Shown: in pieces, positions 48,735 through 56,834 of the stretch
Numbering within the stretch: position 1 is the first letter of the stretch
Layout of the letters: every line of letters begins with the position of its first letter
NCBI GenBank assembly: GCA_017431145.1
Contig: JAFRLQ010000100.1
Location: forward strand, 62,001 to 126,000
Origin: Clostridia bacterium
Lineage (GTDB): Bacteria; Bacillota; Clostridia; Christensenellales; Maliibacteriaceae
Direction of reading: 5' to 3'
Length of the DNA: 64,000 nt
Translations under genes and position numbers: made by a program
Notes under the pieces: model-generated
Database searches by the model: none
Told to the model about the DNA's origin: nothing
What the model saw: the letters and a program-made list of their open reading frames with translations, nothing else

Positions 48735-49367
48735 TTATATCAGATCGAATTCACGAAGTATTTCCGCGAGCGCACGCGCAAAGGCGGCGTGCCCCGCCCC
48801 GTCCAGATGCTCCTCATCCGTCAGCGCCGCGGACACATAATCCTGCGCCGCGAAGAACGGGTGCCCTCTTCTTTCACAGACCGTCCGGTAAGCCGCCGCG
48901 AGCCGCGCGCAGGTCTTCACGGACCCAGCGTCGAAATCCGGATCCTTTCCCTCGCGCCAGACGCCGTCTCCCAGAAGGATCGGAGACACCACGAGGATCT
49001 TCTCCTTCGGGAACTTTCTTTCCAGAAGATCCAGGCATGTCTCAAGACCGGACGCGATCGACTCCGCGTCCGCGCCGTATTCGCTCTTGCAGTCGTTGGT
49101 CCCCAGCATGATCACGCATGCGCCGGCACGTCTGTTCCCTCTGACCCACATTCGAAGCGCGTCCTCTCCGCGCAGGAAACCGGGTCCGAACACGGTCGTG
49201 CGTCCGCACAGGCCTTCCTCCAGAACAGTCAGTCCCGGGCACAGTGTTTCCAGAACGCCCGTCCACCTGACTTCCTTCGGGTAGCGGCCGCCCGTTTTGG
49301 CGTTATAGCCCCAGGTATTGGAATCGCCGAACGCGAGAAGCGTCACGCCTTTTTTCTTTTCTTCCAT
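48735..49367 (-). CDS. SGNH/GDSL-family esterase
   Basis: A 210-residue SGNH hydrolase: block I FGDSNTWGYN (~13-22, nucleophile Ser), Gly of block II (GLCGRTTVFGPG), block III GTNDCKSEYG (~94) and block V DGAGHAAF (~193) with Asp and His. Close to bacterial arylesterase/acetyl-xylan-type GDSL enzymes that have LLAFGDSNT near the start. No signal peptide. It begins 4 bases after the next membrane protein gene and is in the same operon. Confidence 0.9.
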   Translation of the reverse strand: MEEKKKGVTLLAFGDSNTWGYNAKTGGRYPKEVRWTGVLETLCPGLTVLEEGLCGRTTVFGPGFLRGEDALRMWVRGNRRAGACVIMLGTNDCKSEYGADAESIASGLETCLDLLERKFPKEKILVVSPILLGDGVWREGKDPDFDAGSVKTCARLAAAYRTVCERRGHPFFAAQDYVSAALTDEEHLDGAGHAAFARALAEILREFDLI

Positions 49368-49371
49368 AAAC

Positions 49372-50043
49372 TCAGATGACTCCCGCCGGGATCAGGATGA
49401 CGAGAAGCAGCGCGACAAGGCTCCACAGCCCGATGAGGAACGCTTTTCTCTTCTTCGGTGCCATGTCCGGCACATAGTTGCTGGCAAGGAAGAACGGGAT
49501 ATAGGTCGTGATGAATACCGGCAGCACGCCCCACCACTTATAGACCCAGATGAAGGAGTGGTTGCTCGTGCCCGCGAGGAACGACTCGAACAGTGCGAAC
49601 AGAAGCGCCATCTCGATCGCTACGACCAGCTTGCAGCTGATCCCGCCTTTTCCGTTCTTCGCGAAATACCGCTTCGTCCTGTCCTGCGGCATCATTTTGA
49701 AGGAGATGATGCCCGCGAGGGAGAACATCATGGAAAGCTCCCAACAAACGCCCACCAGGAGAATGAACGTGGTGGACTGGTTGGACACCGCCCACAGCGG
49801 ATAACCCGTCACATGCCCGATCACGGCGTTGACGATCTCATACAGCCAGTGCACGCCGTATAGCGCAAGACCGGCGCAGACCGCGTCGTAGTTTTTCTTA
49901 TGGATCTCCGACCAGTAGACGTAGAATACGACGGCCAGGATGAAGATGAACGTCCAGTTGAAGTTCTCCGTGCTGCGCACGACGATGGACTTCACCAGAT
50001 CCATCGCCTCCTGCGAACCGTCTCCCCAGAACTTAAAAAACAT
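49372..50043 (-). CDS. Multi-helix membrane protein, unrecognised
   Basis: 223 residues with about six hydrophobic helices (WTFIFILAVVFYVYW, AGLALYGVHWLYEIV, STTFILLVGVCWELSMMFSL, LVVAIEMALLFALFESF, GVLPVFITTYIPFFL, IGLWSLVALLLVILIP). Polar motifs between helices include SEIHKKNYDA and NHSFIWVYKWWGVLP. Family not recognised. AGGAGGAGCAGTC precedes the ATG. It leads the operon with the SGNH, glycosylase and GNAT-HAD genes. Confidence 0.75.
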   Translation of the reverse strand: MFFKFWGDGSQEAMDLVKSIVVRSTENFNWTFIFILAVVFYVYWSEIHKKNYDAVCAGLALYGVHWLYEIVNAVIGHVTGYPLWAVSNQSTTFILLVGVCWELSMMFSLAGIISFKMMPQDRTKRYFAKNGKGGISCKLVVAIEMALLFALFESFLAGTSNHSFIWVYKWWGVLPVFITTYIPFFLASNYVPDMAPKKRKAFLIGLWSLVALLLVILIPAGVI

Positions 50044-50071
50044 GACTGCTCCTCCTTCTGTACTGAAATGA

Positions 50072-50755
50072 TTATTTTAAAAGGATCTTCCTGAGCGCTT
50101 CCTCCCGCGCTCCGGGAAGGATCCTGCTCAGATGCGCCAGGATCCGCTCAAAGGACTCTTCCGGCGTCCTTTCGTAGACATGATCCGTAAATGCGCCTCC
50201 CATGAATCTTTCCGGCGTGGAATACTCCGCGACGCCCCAGCCGTATTCCTTTCCGAAGCGGTCCCGTTCATAGACGAAATCACTGATCAGGACATAGCAC
50301 TGCGCCTGGAGCCGGGTGATCATCGTATCGAACCCCTTCTGTCCGTTCTTCCCGTAATTGCCCAGGCGTTTCAGTTTCCTGGAAAGGACAGGCGCGCGGC
50401 TGTCCAGGAGTTCGTACAGTTCCCGGTCCCGGTAATAGACCAGTCCGTCCTCCACGCGGGCGTCGAAGTCGTATCCGTCGCGCCGCCAGTTGGCAAGGTC
50501 CGGGAACCACTCACGGCTCACGAACACCGCCTTGTGCTCGAAGAACTTCCCGTAGGCGCATCCGCTCTCGCGGATCACGGGTCCCTTCCATTCCCAGACG
50601 CCCTCCTCCGACTCGAACCATGCCTCCGGCGCGACATGCTCCTCCACGGAGAAGCCGGGAACGGAGTTTTCAAACAGCGGAACGAATCCGTACCGCTGCA
50701 CGGCACGGACGAGATCCTCCTTTGTCCGGATCAGAAAATCAAAGGTTTCCATCAT
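50072..50755 (-). CDS. AlkZ-related protein
   Basis: A 227-residue protein matching a clostridial family annotated as AlkZ-related. Conserved stretches are AVQRYGFVPLFENSVPGFSV (~18-37), EWKGPVIRESGCAYGKFFEH (~55-74), ANWRRDGYDFDARVEDGL (~88-105) and EYGWGVAEYSTPERFMG (~170-186). AlkZ/YcaQ proteins are winged-helix DNA glycosylases for crosslinks, but this shorter relative is uncharacterised, so a DNA-repair role is only suggested. It is encoded 36 bases after the 50792 gene. The assignment rests on recalled family sequence. Confidence 0.65.
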   Translation of the reverse strand: MMETFDFLIRTKEDLVRAVQRYGFVPLFENSVPGFSVEEHVAPEAWFESEEGVWEWKGPVIRESGCAYGKFFEHKAVFVSREWFPDLANWRRDGYDFDARVEDGLVYYRDRELYELLDSRAPVLSRKLKRLGNYGKNGQKGFDTMITRLQAQCYVLISDFVYERDRFGKEYGWGVAEYSTPERFMGGAFTDHVYERTPEESFERILAHLSRILPGAREEALRKILLK

Positions 50756-50791
50756 ACACCGCCCGTTTTCCCGGGTAATACGCAGAGATGC

Positions 50792-51784
50792 TCACTCGTC
50801 AGCCGACGCCACCGCCTCGTCCAGTTTCTCCGTCATTCCCCGCCGGATCCTTTTTCCGCTTCTCTTTTCGATCATGTATTTGAATTCGAACGTGAAGTCC
50901 TCCTGCTCGAGGACCGTGAACGGCTCCTCCTCGAAGACCTCCACCGCCGTCTTTTCTTTTTCAAAACGCGGCCACATCCCGTGCCAGCCGTTTCCGCAGA
51001 ACCGTTCGGTGATCTTTTTCCTTTCCTCTTCGATGCGCGCGTCCTCTTCCTTCCCGTAGGACCGTCTCGGGTATCCCGCGCAGGCCTCCCGGATCTTTTT
51101 CAGCAGCACGCGGTAGCAGGCCTCCGACCGCAGCACTTTTATCGCCGTCTGCGGGCCGAAGAGCCACGAGGAGAACCGGTACCTTTTCAGCTGGCGCAGC
51201 ATCGCCGTGTCTCCCGCCTCTTCCGCGATCTTCCGGAAGGTCTCGATCCCTTCCTCCGTCTCGCCGTAATACGCGCCGATGGAGGACGGAATGGGGCTCC
51301 AGAAGTAGAACGGCCGAAACTGCATGAGCGGCGTCAGCGCGCGCTCCTTTTCGTTGGCGATATCGCCGTCGGGATGATACTTCTCCTTGTCGTTCATCGT
51401 CGCCACCTGATACACCAGACGCCGCATGTATTCTTCGTGCGGCACCCAGCAGTGCATGAGCCGCGACTGGTCGTAGCACTGCATCGAACGGAAGCTCTCG
51501 TCGTACCAGACGGTGCAGAAGGTTCCGTCCTTCATCTGCACTTTCAGGCCGTCTCGCGCCTCTCCCCGGATCACGGCAAGCTCGGCGATCTTACCCGCGC
51601 CTTCAGGCAGATCTCCGATCACTTCGGCCTGCGTCAGGATGAGATAATCCTCTACCGCGTCGTTCATCATGTACGCGACGTAGCAGGAGCCGTCCCGCTC
51701 GCTGATCTCGAAATTCCCGTGCTCCGCAAGATCGCGGAACAGTTTCTCCATTTTCTCCTGTGTGATCCTGATTCTGTCTGCCAT
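50792..51784 (-). CDS. Hypothetical protein, unrecognised family
   Basis: 330 residues, soluble, rich in aromatic and charged residues, with no signal peptide. Features: an N-terminal helix (MEKLFRDLAEHGNFEI), a beta-rich domain to ~120, a central region with FRPFYFWSPIPSSIGAYYGE (~155-174), and a C-terminal strand block (FTVLEQEDFTFEFKYMIEKR). I do not recognise it. It lies upstream of the AlkZ-related gene on the same strand. Confidence 0.65.
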   Translation of the reverse strand: MADRIRITQEKMEKLFRDLAEHGNFEISERDGSCYVAYMMNDAVEDYLILTQAEVIGDLPEGAGKIAELAVIRGEARDGLKVQMKDGTFCTVWYDESFRSMQCYDQSRLMHCWVPHEEYMRRLVYQVATMNDKEKYHPDGDIANEKERALTPLMQFRPFYFWSPIPSSIGAYYGETEEGIETFRKIAEEAGDTAMLRQLKRYRFSSWLFGPQTAIKVLRSEACYRVLLKKIREACAGYPRRSYGKEEDARIEEERKKITERFCGNGWHGMWPRFEKEKTAVEVFEEEPFTVLEQEDFTFEFKYMIEKRSGKRIRRGMTEKLDEAVASADE

Positions 51785-51852
51785 AAAAAACGTGTTTCTT
51801 TCTGTTCTTGGTTCTGTCTGTATTCTATCATATCTTACGTCTGAAACGGAAA

Positions 51853-51882
51853 ACAGACGCGGGTCTTTTCTCCCGCGTCTGT
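51853..51882 (-). terminator. Terminator after cysK
   Basis: ACAGACGCGGG / CCCGCGTCTGT perfect 11-bp stem with an 8-base loop, followed on the minus strand by TTTTCC. Confidence 0.85.
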
Positions 51883-51914
51883 CCGTCCCTTTATTTCCGG
51901 AGGTTCTTATCCCC

Positions 51915-52850
51915 TTACTGTTCCTGGAACAGCGGTGTGGAGTAGTACCGGTCTCCGCTGTCCGGAAGAAGCGCGACGATCACTTTTCCCCTGTTTTCCG
52001 CGCGTTTCGCCAGTTCGATCGCGGCATAGAGCGCCGCTCCGGAGGAAATGCCGGTGCTGATTCCCTCTTTTCTTGCCAGAAGCTTCGCGGTACGGAACGC
52101 GTCCTCGTTCTCCACCGGGAAAACCTCGTCATACACATTCGTATCCAGCACGTCCGGAACGAATCCCGCGCCGATACCCTGGATCTTATGCGCTCCCGCG
52201 TGTCCCTCGGACAGTACGGGTGACGTTGCGGGTTCGACCGCGACGACGCGCACCGAGGGATCCTGCTCCTTCAGATAGGAGCCTGTTCCGGTCACCGTTC
52301 CGCCGGTGCCCACGCCCGCGACGAAGACGTCCACGTTTCCGTCCGTATCCTTCCAGATCTCAGGTCCCGTCGTGGCCTTGTGCACTGCCGGGTTTGCCGG
52401 GTTCACGAACTGCCCGGGAATGAATCCGCCCGGGATCTCATCCGCCAGTTCCTGCGCTTTGGCGATCGCGCCCTTCATGCCCTTCGCGCCTTCCGTAAGC
52501 ACGATCTCGGCGCCGTAGGCTTTCAGGATGTTGCGCCGCTCCACGCTCATCGTCTCCGGCATGGTGAGGATGATCCGGTAGCCCTTTGCGGCGGCAATGG
52601 CCGCAAGACCGATGCCCGTGTTTCCGCTGGTGGGTTCGATGATCACGGATCCCTCTTTCAGAAGACCCTTTTCCTCCGCGTCCTCGATCATCGCCTTGGC
52701 GATGCGGTCCTTGACGCTTCCCGCGGGATTGAAATACTCCAGTTTGACCAGAACGGTGGCTTCCAGCCCCAGTTCTTTTTCGATGTTCGTCACCTCGACC
52801 AGAGGTGTGTTTCCGATGAGCTCAGACGCTCCTTTGTAAATGTTTGCCAT
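51915..52850 (-). CDS. cysK: Cysteine synthase (O-acetylserine sulfhydrylase)
   Basis: A 311-residue PLP enzyme making L-cysteine from O-acetylserine and sulfide. The PLP lysine is in [14 protein letters not shown] (~37-50), the substrate loop is [15 protein letters not shown] (~68-82), and the phosphate-binding [12 protein letters not shown] is at ~175-186. The C-terminus ends with [16 protein letters not shown], as in CysK. It is encoded 15 bases after the sulfhydrylase gene, so both are controlled by the cysteine-leader attenuator upstream. Confidence 0.95.
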   Translation of the reverse strand: MANIYKGASELIGNTPLVEVTNIEKELGLEATVLVKLEYFNPAGSVKDRIAKAMIEDAEEKGLLKEGSVIIEPTSGNTGIGLAAIAAAKGYRIILTMPETMSVERRNILKAYGAEIVLTEGAKGMKGAIAKAQELADEIPGGFIPGQFVNPANPAVHKATTGPEIWKDTDGNVDVFVAGVGTGGTVTGTGSYLKEQDPSVRVVAVEPATSPVLSEGHAGAHKIQGIGAGFVPDVLDTNVYDEVFPVENEDAFRTAKLLARKEGISTGISSGAALYAAIELAKRAENRGKVIVALLPDSGDRYYSTPLFQEQ

Positions 52851-52865
52851 TTTGTTTCTCCTTCC

Positions 52866-54149
52866 TTATGCTTCCACTGCCGCGAATCCCTTTTCCAGGT
52901 CCGCGATGATGTCGTCGATGTGCTCCGTTCCGATGGACAGACGGATCGTGGCGGGCGTGATGCCCTGATCCAGAAGTTCCTCCTCTGTCAGCTGCGAATG
53001 CGTGGTGGACGCCGGATGGATGACCAGGCTCTTCACGTCCGCGACGTTGGCAAGAAGAGAGAAAATCTCAAGGCTGTCGATGAACGCCCAGGCCTCTTTC
53101 TGTCCTCCTTTGATCTCAAAGGTGAAGATCGACGCGCCGCCGTTGGGGAAATACTTCTCATACAGCGCGTGATCGGGATGATCCGCCAGCGCCGGATGAT
53201 TGACTTTCGCGACCTTCGGGTGGTTCGCCAGATACTCCACGACCTTCTTCGTGTTCTCCGCGTGCCGGTCCAGTCTGAGGGACAGCGTCTCCACGCCCTG
53301 CAGAAGAAGGAACGCGTTGAACGGCGAGATACACGCGCCGGTATCCCGCAGCAGGATCGCGCGGATGTAGGTCACGAATGCAGCCGGTCCCACCGCGTCG
53401 TAGAAGGACACGCCGTGATAGCTGGGGTTGGGATCCGCGATATTCGGGTATTTCCCGCTCGCCTTCCAGTTGAAGGTGCCGCCCTCCACGATGATGCCGC
53501 CCAGGGTCGTGCCGTGTCCGCCGATGAATTTGGTCGCGGAATGGACCACGATGTCCGCTCCGTGCTCGATGGGACGGATGAGATACGGCGTGCCGAAGGT
53601 GTTGTCGATCACCAGCGGCAGTCCGTGGCTGTGTGCGATCTGCGCGATGGCGTCAATGTCCGGAATGTCGCTGTTGGGATTGCCCAGCGTCTCCAGGTAG
53701 ATCGCCCTCGTGTCTTCCTGAATCGCGCCTTCCACCTGGGCAAGGTCGTGCGCATCCACAAAGGTGGTCGTGATCCCGTACTGCGGCAGCGTATGGGCGA
53801 GGAGATTGTAGCTTCCGCCGTAGATCGTCTTCTGCGCGACGATGTGTCCGCCGTTTGCGGCAAGCGCCTGGATCGTGTAGCTGATGGCCGCGGCTCCCGA
53901 TGCCACCGCCAGCGCCGCGGTGCCGCCTTCCAGTGCCGCGAGGCGTTTCTCCAGCACCTCCTGCGTGGAGTTCGTCAGGCGTCCGTAAATGTTTCCTGCG
54001 TCCGCAAGGCCGAAACGGTCCGCCGCGTGCTGACTGTTATGAAATACGTATGATGTCGTCTGATAGATCGGCACGGCGCGGGAATCGGTCGCCGGATCCG
54101 CCTGTTCCTGTCCTACGTGAAGCTGCAGTGTCTCAAACTTGTAACTCAT
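52866..54149 (-). CDS. O-acetylhomoserine sulfhydrylase (MetY-type)
   Basis: A 427-residue Cys/Met-metabolism PLP enzyme. The start is TLQLHVGQEQADPATDSRAV, then IYQTTSYVFHN (~28-38), NIYGRLTNSTQEVLEKRLA (~52-70), GTAALAVASGAAAI, and the PLP lysine in VVHSATKFIGGHGT (~203-216). The features fit O-acetylhomoserine aminocarboxypropyltransferase, which makes homocysteine from sulfide; cystathionine gamma-synthase is less likely. The start is 54149 (AAAAAGGAG upstream). First structural gene after a Cys-Cys leader peptide and terminator, with cysK after it. Confidence 0.92.
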   Translation of the reverse strand: MSYKFETLQLHVGQEQADPATDSRAVPIYQTTSYVFHNSQHAADRFGLADAGNIYGRLTNSTQEVLEKRLAALEGGTAALAVASGAAAISYTIQALAANGGHIVAQKTIYGGSYNLLAHTLPQYGITTTFVDAHDLAQVEGAIQEDTRAIYLETLGNPNSDIPDIDAIAQIAHSHGLPLVIDNTFGTPYLIRPIEHGADIVVHSATKFIGGHGTTLGGIIVEGGTFNWKASGKYPNIADPNPSYHGVSFYDAVGPAAFVTYIRAILLRDTGACISPFNAFLLLQGVETLSLRLDRHAENTKKVVEYLANHPKVAKVNHPALADHPDHALYEKYFPNGGASIFTFEIKGGQKEAWAFIDSLEIFSLLANVADVKSLVIHPASTTHSQLTEEELLDQGITPATIRLSIGTEHIDDIIADLEKGFAAVEA

Positions 54150-54212
54150 TGTTTTGTTCTCCTTTTTGATGTTTTGTTTTTTTGATCTGGTCCTCAGTGT
54201 TCCCGGTCCCAT

Positions 54213-54246
54213 AAAAAAACCGGGGGCTTCCTACAAAGCTCCCGGG
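54213..54246 (-). terminator. Attenuator terminator in the metY-cysK leader
   Basis: CCGGGAGCTT pairs with AAGCCCCCGG (one mismatch) followed by TTTTTTT, 64 bases before the metY ATG. Its 3' arm can alternatively pair with CCGGGGCT at 54321-54314 inside the leader peptide frame. Confidence 0.85.
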
Positions 54247-54283
54247 CAAAAAGGCACAATAAACGGCGGTCAGCCGGATCGTG

Positions 54284-54397
54284 TCATATCGAGGCGCATG
54301 CAGACACTGCGTGAGCCCCGGTCACTGATAATGCCCGGGAGTAGCGCATTCGACAACACATGCCCTGATACCAGCTGCCTGTTCTGTACTGTGCCAC
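54284..54397 (-). CDS. Cysteine leader peptide of the metY-cysK operon
   Basis: A 37-codon frame starting GTG at 54397 (GGAG 9 bases upstream; an in-frame ATG at 54406 sits directly on the ribosome site). The peptide contains adjacent Cys codons 14-15 within YQGMCCRMRYSRAL and a third Cys at 34. The segment coding for VTGAH holds CCGGGGCT, which can pair with the terminator 3' arm. An upstream CCCGGG (54339-54334) can in turn sequester it. Ribosome stalling at Cys-Cys when cysteine is short would favour antitermination, the classic attenuation logic. Confidence 0.72.
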   Translation of the reverse strand: MAQYRTGSWYQGMCCRMRYSRALSVTGAHAVSACASI

Positions 54398-54433
54398 TGT
54401 CTGCATCTCCTTTCGTTTTCTCGGTATGTGGCT

Positions 54434-54467
54434 ACTATACACCTACATACCTACCGTGTCAATAGGT
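54434..54467 (-). promoter_or_regulatory. Promoter and Rrf2-type operator of the metY-cysK unit
   Basis: TTGACA (54462-54457), 17-base spacer, TATAGT (54439-54434). On the minus strand 54467-54441 reads ACCTATTGACACGGTAGGT then ATGTAGGT. 21 of its 27 positions match the element before iscS (ACCTATTGACATTATAGGT then GAATAGGT). The element covers the -35 box and spacer. It lies inside the last codons of the iscU/nifU gene. Confidence 0.8.
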
Positions 54468-54841
54468 AAATTATTTTTTTCTGCATAATCCAAAAGCGCG
54501 TTGCGGATCGCCTCTTCCGCGAGCACCGAACAGTGCATCTTGTAGGCCGGAAGACCGTCCAGCGCCTCCGCCACCGCCTTGTTCGTCAGCTTCATCGCCT
54601 CGGATACGGGTTTCCCCTTGATCAGCTCCGTCGCCATGGAGCTGGAAGCGATCGCGCTGCCGCAGCCGAAGGTCTCGAACTTCACGTCCGTGATGATGTC
54701 GTTCTCGATCTTCAGATACATTCTCATGATATCCCCGCATTTCGCGTTTCCGACCTCGCCGATCCCGTCCGCGTCCTCGATCACGCCGACATTGCGCGGA
54801 TTGCGGAAATGATCCATCACTTTTTCACTGTAAAGCGCCAT
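54443..54841 (-). CDS. Fe-S cluster scaffold protein (IscU/NifU N-terminal type)
   Basis: A 132-residue scaffold on which Fe-S clusters are assembled. The three ligand cysteines are in NAKCGDIM (~37), TFGCGSAIASSSMATEL (~62) and YKMHCSVLAEEAI (~104), plus the Asp next to the first Cys. It is a NifU-like scaffold common in clostridia, with no C-terminal NFU or ferredoxin domain. The start is 54841 (GGGAGG upstream). It follows iscS/nifS by 13 bases. Its last ~9 codons contain the promoter of the next operon. Confidence 0.93.
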   Translation of the reverse strand: MALYSEKVMDHFRNPRNVGVIEDADGIGEVGNAKCGDIMRMYLKIENDIITDVKFETFGCGSAIASSSMATELIKGKPVSEAMKLTNKAVAEALDGLPAYKMHCSVLAEEAIRNALLDYAEKNNLPIDTVGM

Positions 54842-54854
54842 TTTTTCTTCCTCC

Positions 54855-56042
54855 CTACAGAATGAATTCACGTTTGCCCTGCACAAGATCGCGCCACACG
54901 GGTGAGAATCCCCGCAGATGCTCCACGACCTGCGCCACGTTTTCGATCAGATAATCCACTTCTTCCTCTGTTATGTCCTCGCCCAGCGTGAGCCTGAGCG
55001 AACCGTGCGCCACATCGTGCACCCGTCCGATGGCGAGCAGCACGTGGCTGGGATCAAGAGACCCCGACGTGCAGGCGCTTCCGGAGGATGCGCTGATGCC
55101 CCGGTCGTCCAGATGCAGAAGCAGGGATTCTCCCTCGATCCCCTCAAAGCAGAAGTTCACGTTTCCCGGAAGACGCTTCTTTGCGTCTCCGTTGAGCGCC
55201 GAATGCGGGATCTTCGAAAGCCCTTCGATCAAACGGTCGCGCATCGCCGTGATATGTTCCGTCTTTTCCCGCATCGCCTCCGCCGTTTCCTTCAGCGCGG
55301 CGGCTGTCCCGGCGATCCCGGCGACATTTTCCGTCCCGGCGCGTTTTCCTTTTTCCTGTCCGCCTCCTTCGATCAGGTTCAGCAGCTGCACGCCCCTTCT
55401 CACATACAGGATCCCGGTTCCCTTGGGTCCGTGGAACTTGTGCGCAGATGCCGACAGCATGTCGATCCCGCTCTTTTTGACATCGATCGGCACGTGCGCC
55501 ACCGCCTGGACGGCGTCCGTATGAAACAGCACTCCGTGCGCGGCGCAGATCTTCGCGATCTCGTCGACGGGCTGGATCGTTCCGATCTCGTTGTTCGCGT
55601 ACATCACCGTGACGAGACAGGTATCGTCCCCGATCGCGGCTTCCAGTTCCTCCGGCCGCACGAGCCCGTCCTCATGGACGTCCAGCAGCGTCACGCGGAA
55701 GCCCTCCTTCTCCAGTTTCCGCAGCGTATGCAGAACGGCGTGATGCTCGAACGCCGTGGAGATCAGATGCGTCTTGCCCTTTCTTTTTCCCAGAAGCGCC
55801 GCGGAACGGATCGCCTGGTTGTCCGCCTCGCTTCCGCCGGAGGTAAAATAGATCTCGCCCGGTTCCGCGCCGATCTCGGCGGCGACTGTCTGCCGCGCCT
55901 CCTCCAGTATCTCTTTCGCCCGCTGTCCGATCGTGTAGAGACTCGACGGGTTTCCGTATTCCTCTTTCATGCATCGCAGCATCACTTCGATCGCTGTGTC
56001 GCTCATCCTCGTCGTTGCCGCGTTGTCCGCATAAACGTTCAT
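54855..56042 (-). CDS. Cysteine desulfurase (NifS/IscS type)
   Basis: A 395-residue PLP enzyme that takes sulfur from cysteine for Fe-S assembly. It starts VYADNAATTRMSD (~3-15), with GEIYFTSGGSEADNQAI (~62-78), HTDAVQAVAHVPID (~176), the PLP Lys in LSASAHKFHGPKGTG (~195-209) and the mobile-loop catalytic Cys in SASSGSACTSGSLDPSH (~311-327). The start is 56042 (GGGAGG upstream), since its first residues match family starts; the in-frame ATG at 56111 is within the promoter. First gene of the iscS-iscU unit. Confidence 0.94.
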   Translation of the reverse strand: MNVYADNAATTRMSDTAIEVMLRCMKEEYGNPSSLYTIGQRAKEILEEARQTVAAEIGAEPGEIYFTSGGSEADNQAIRSAALLGKRKGKTHLISTAFEHHAVLHTLRKLEKEGFRVTLLDVHEDGLVRPEELEAAIGDDTCLVTVMYANNEIGTIQPVDEIAKICAAHGVLFHTDAVQAVAHVPIDVKKSGIDMLSASAHKFHGPKGTGILYVRRGVQLLNLIEGGGQEKGKRAGTENVAGIAGTAAALKETAEAMREKTEHITAMRDRLIEGLSKIPHSALNGDAKKRLPGNVNFCFEGIEGESLLLHLDDRGISASSGSACTSGSLDPSHVLLAIGRVHDVAHGSLRLTLGEDITEEEVDYLIENVAQVVEHLRGFSPVWRDLVQGKREFIL

Positions 56043-56094
56043 CGCCTGTTCTCCTCCCTGCCGGCTTGCGCGTGTTCTTTTCACCGGCAGTTTC

Positions 56095-56128
56095 ATGTTA
56101 AACCTATTCACCTATAATGTCAATAGGT
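56095..56128 (-). promoter_or_regulatory. Promoter and Rrf2-type operator of the iscS-iscU unit
   Basis: TTGACA (56123-56118), 17-base spacer, TAACAT (56100-56095). A 27-bp element (56128-56102) covers it, with outer inverted repeat ACCTATT / AATAGGT. The same element lies before metY-cysK. The divergent Rrf2 regulator gene starts 71 bases away. Confidence 0.82.
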
Positions 56129-56137
56129 AAATAATGC

Positions 56138-56166
56138 TTGTTTCTTCTTTTACCCTGCGTTATAAT
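56138..56166 (+). promoter_or_regulatory. Promoter of the Rrf2 regulator gene
   Basis: TTGTTT (56138-56143), 17-base spacer, TATAAT (56161-56166), 10 bases downstream of the shared 27-bp operator, so the regulator could also control itself. Confidence 0.75.
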
Positions 56167-56198
56167 AGGCAATAGAAACAGGAAAGGAGCAAATCACC

Positions 56199-56597
56199 AT
56201 GATCTCGACGAAAGGACGCTATGCGCTGCGGGTCATGATCGACCTTGCGGAGCATTCGGAGGAAGGCCGGATCCCGCTGAAGGACATCGCGCAGCGGCAG
56301 ATGATCTCCAAAAAATACCTTGAGATCATCGTGAAGGATCTGGTGACTTCGGGTCTCATCTCCGGCGCCAGCGGCAAAGGCGGCGGATACAGTCTTCTGA
56401 GAAAACCAGAGGAGTACTCCGTGGGAGAGATCCTGGAATCCTCCGAAGTCTCCCTAGCCACCGTCGCGTGTCTCGCCGACGGTGCGGCGCCCTGTCCCCG
56501 CGCCGCGGAATGCCAGACGCTGCCGCTGTGGGAGGAATACGACCGCATGACCCATGATTTCTTTTACGGAAAGACCCTGAAGGATCTCATGCAGTAA
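56199..56597 (+). CDS. Rrf2-family regulator (IscR/CymR-like)
   Basis: A 132-residue Rrf2 winged-helix regulator: MISTKGRYALRVMIDLAEHS at the start, HTH IAQRQMISKKYLEIIVKDLV (~30-49) and wing SGKGGGYSLLRKPEEYSVGEIL. Three cysteines (ACLADGAAPCPRAAEC, ~89-104, spacing 7 and 5) followed by the LW helix match the cluster-binding region of IscR, although spacing differs from E. coli. It could sense Fe-S status or, like CymR, cysteine metabolism through partner proteins. Divergent from iscS and adjacent to the shared 27-bp operator. Confidence 0.9.
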   Translation: MISTKGRYALRVMIDLAEHSEEGRIPLKDIAQRQMISKKYLEIIVKDLVTSGLISGASGKGGGYSLLRKPEEYSVGEILESSEVSLATVACLADGAAPCPRAAECQTLPLWEEYDRMTHDFFYGKTLKDLMQ

Positions 56598-56610
56598 AAA
56601 GCAGAAAGTC

Positions 56611-56657
56611 AAGACGGAAAGATGCTGCGGATACAGCGTTTCTTTCCGTCTTTTTTT
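56611..56657 (+). terminator. Terminator after the Rrf2 gene
   Basis: AAGACGGAAAG / CTTTCCGTCTT perfect 11-bp stem followed by T7. Confidence 0.9.
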
Positions 56658-56692
56658 ATTCTCTTCCCTTTCCTTCCCGCTGCCTCCTCTTC

Positions 56693-56720
56693 TTGACTTG
56701 TTTCCCCGAAAGATTACAAT
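56693..56720 (+). promoter_or_regulatory. Promoter of the URO-D-like gene
   Basis: TTGACT (56693-56698), 16-base spacer, TACAAT (56715-56720). It leaves a leader of about 107 bases in which no known riboswitch was recognised. Confidence 0.7.
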
Positions 56721-56834
56721 AAACGTAAGGAGAAGAAGGAAGAACGCCTTTCGGGGCGGCTGTTTTGATGTAATGATTTCCCGCGCGGACATCGCCGGGA
56801 TCTCAGATAGATATCTTTATAAAGGAGAAAGCCA

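Noticed and set aside
52380-54053. 557-codon plus-strand open frame opposite cysK and the sulfhydrylase
   Set aside because: Antisense to two clearly conserved enzymes; no start signals or domains.
54213-54440. T-box or SAM riboswitch in the metY leader
   Set aside because: No T-box GGUGGNACCGCG sequence and no S-box core; the Cys-Cys peptide with alternative hairpins explains the leader better.
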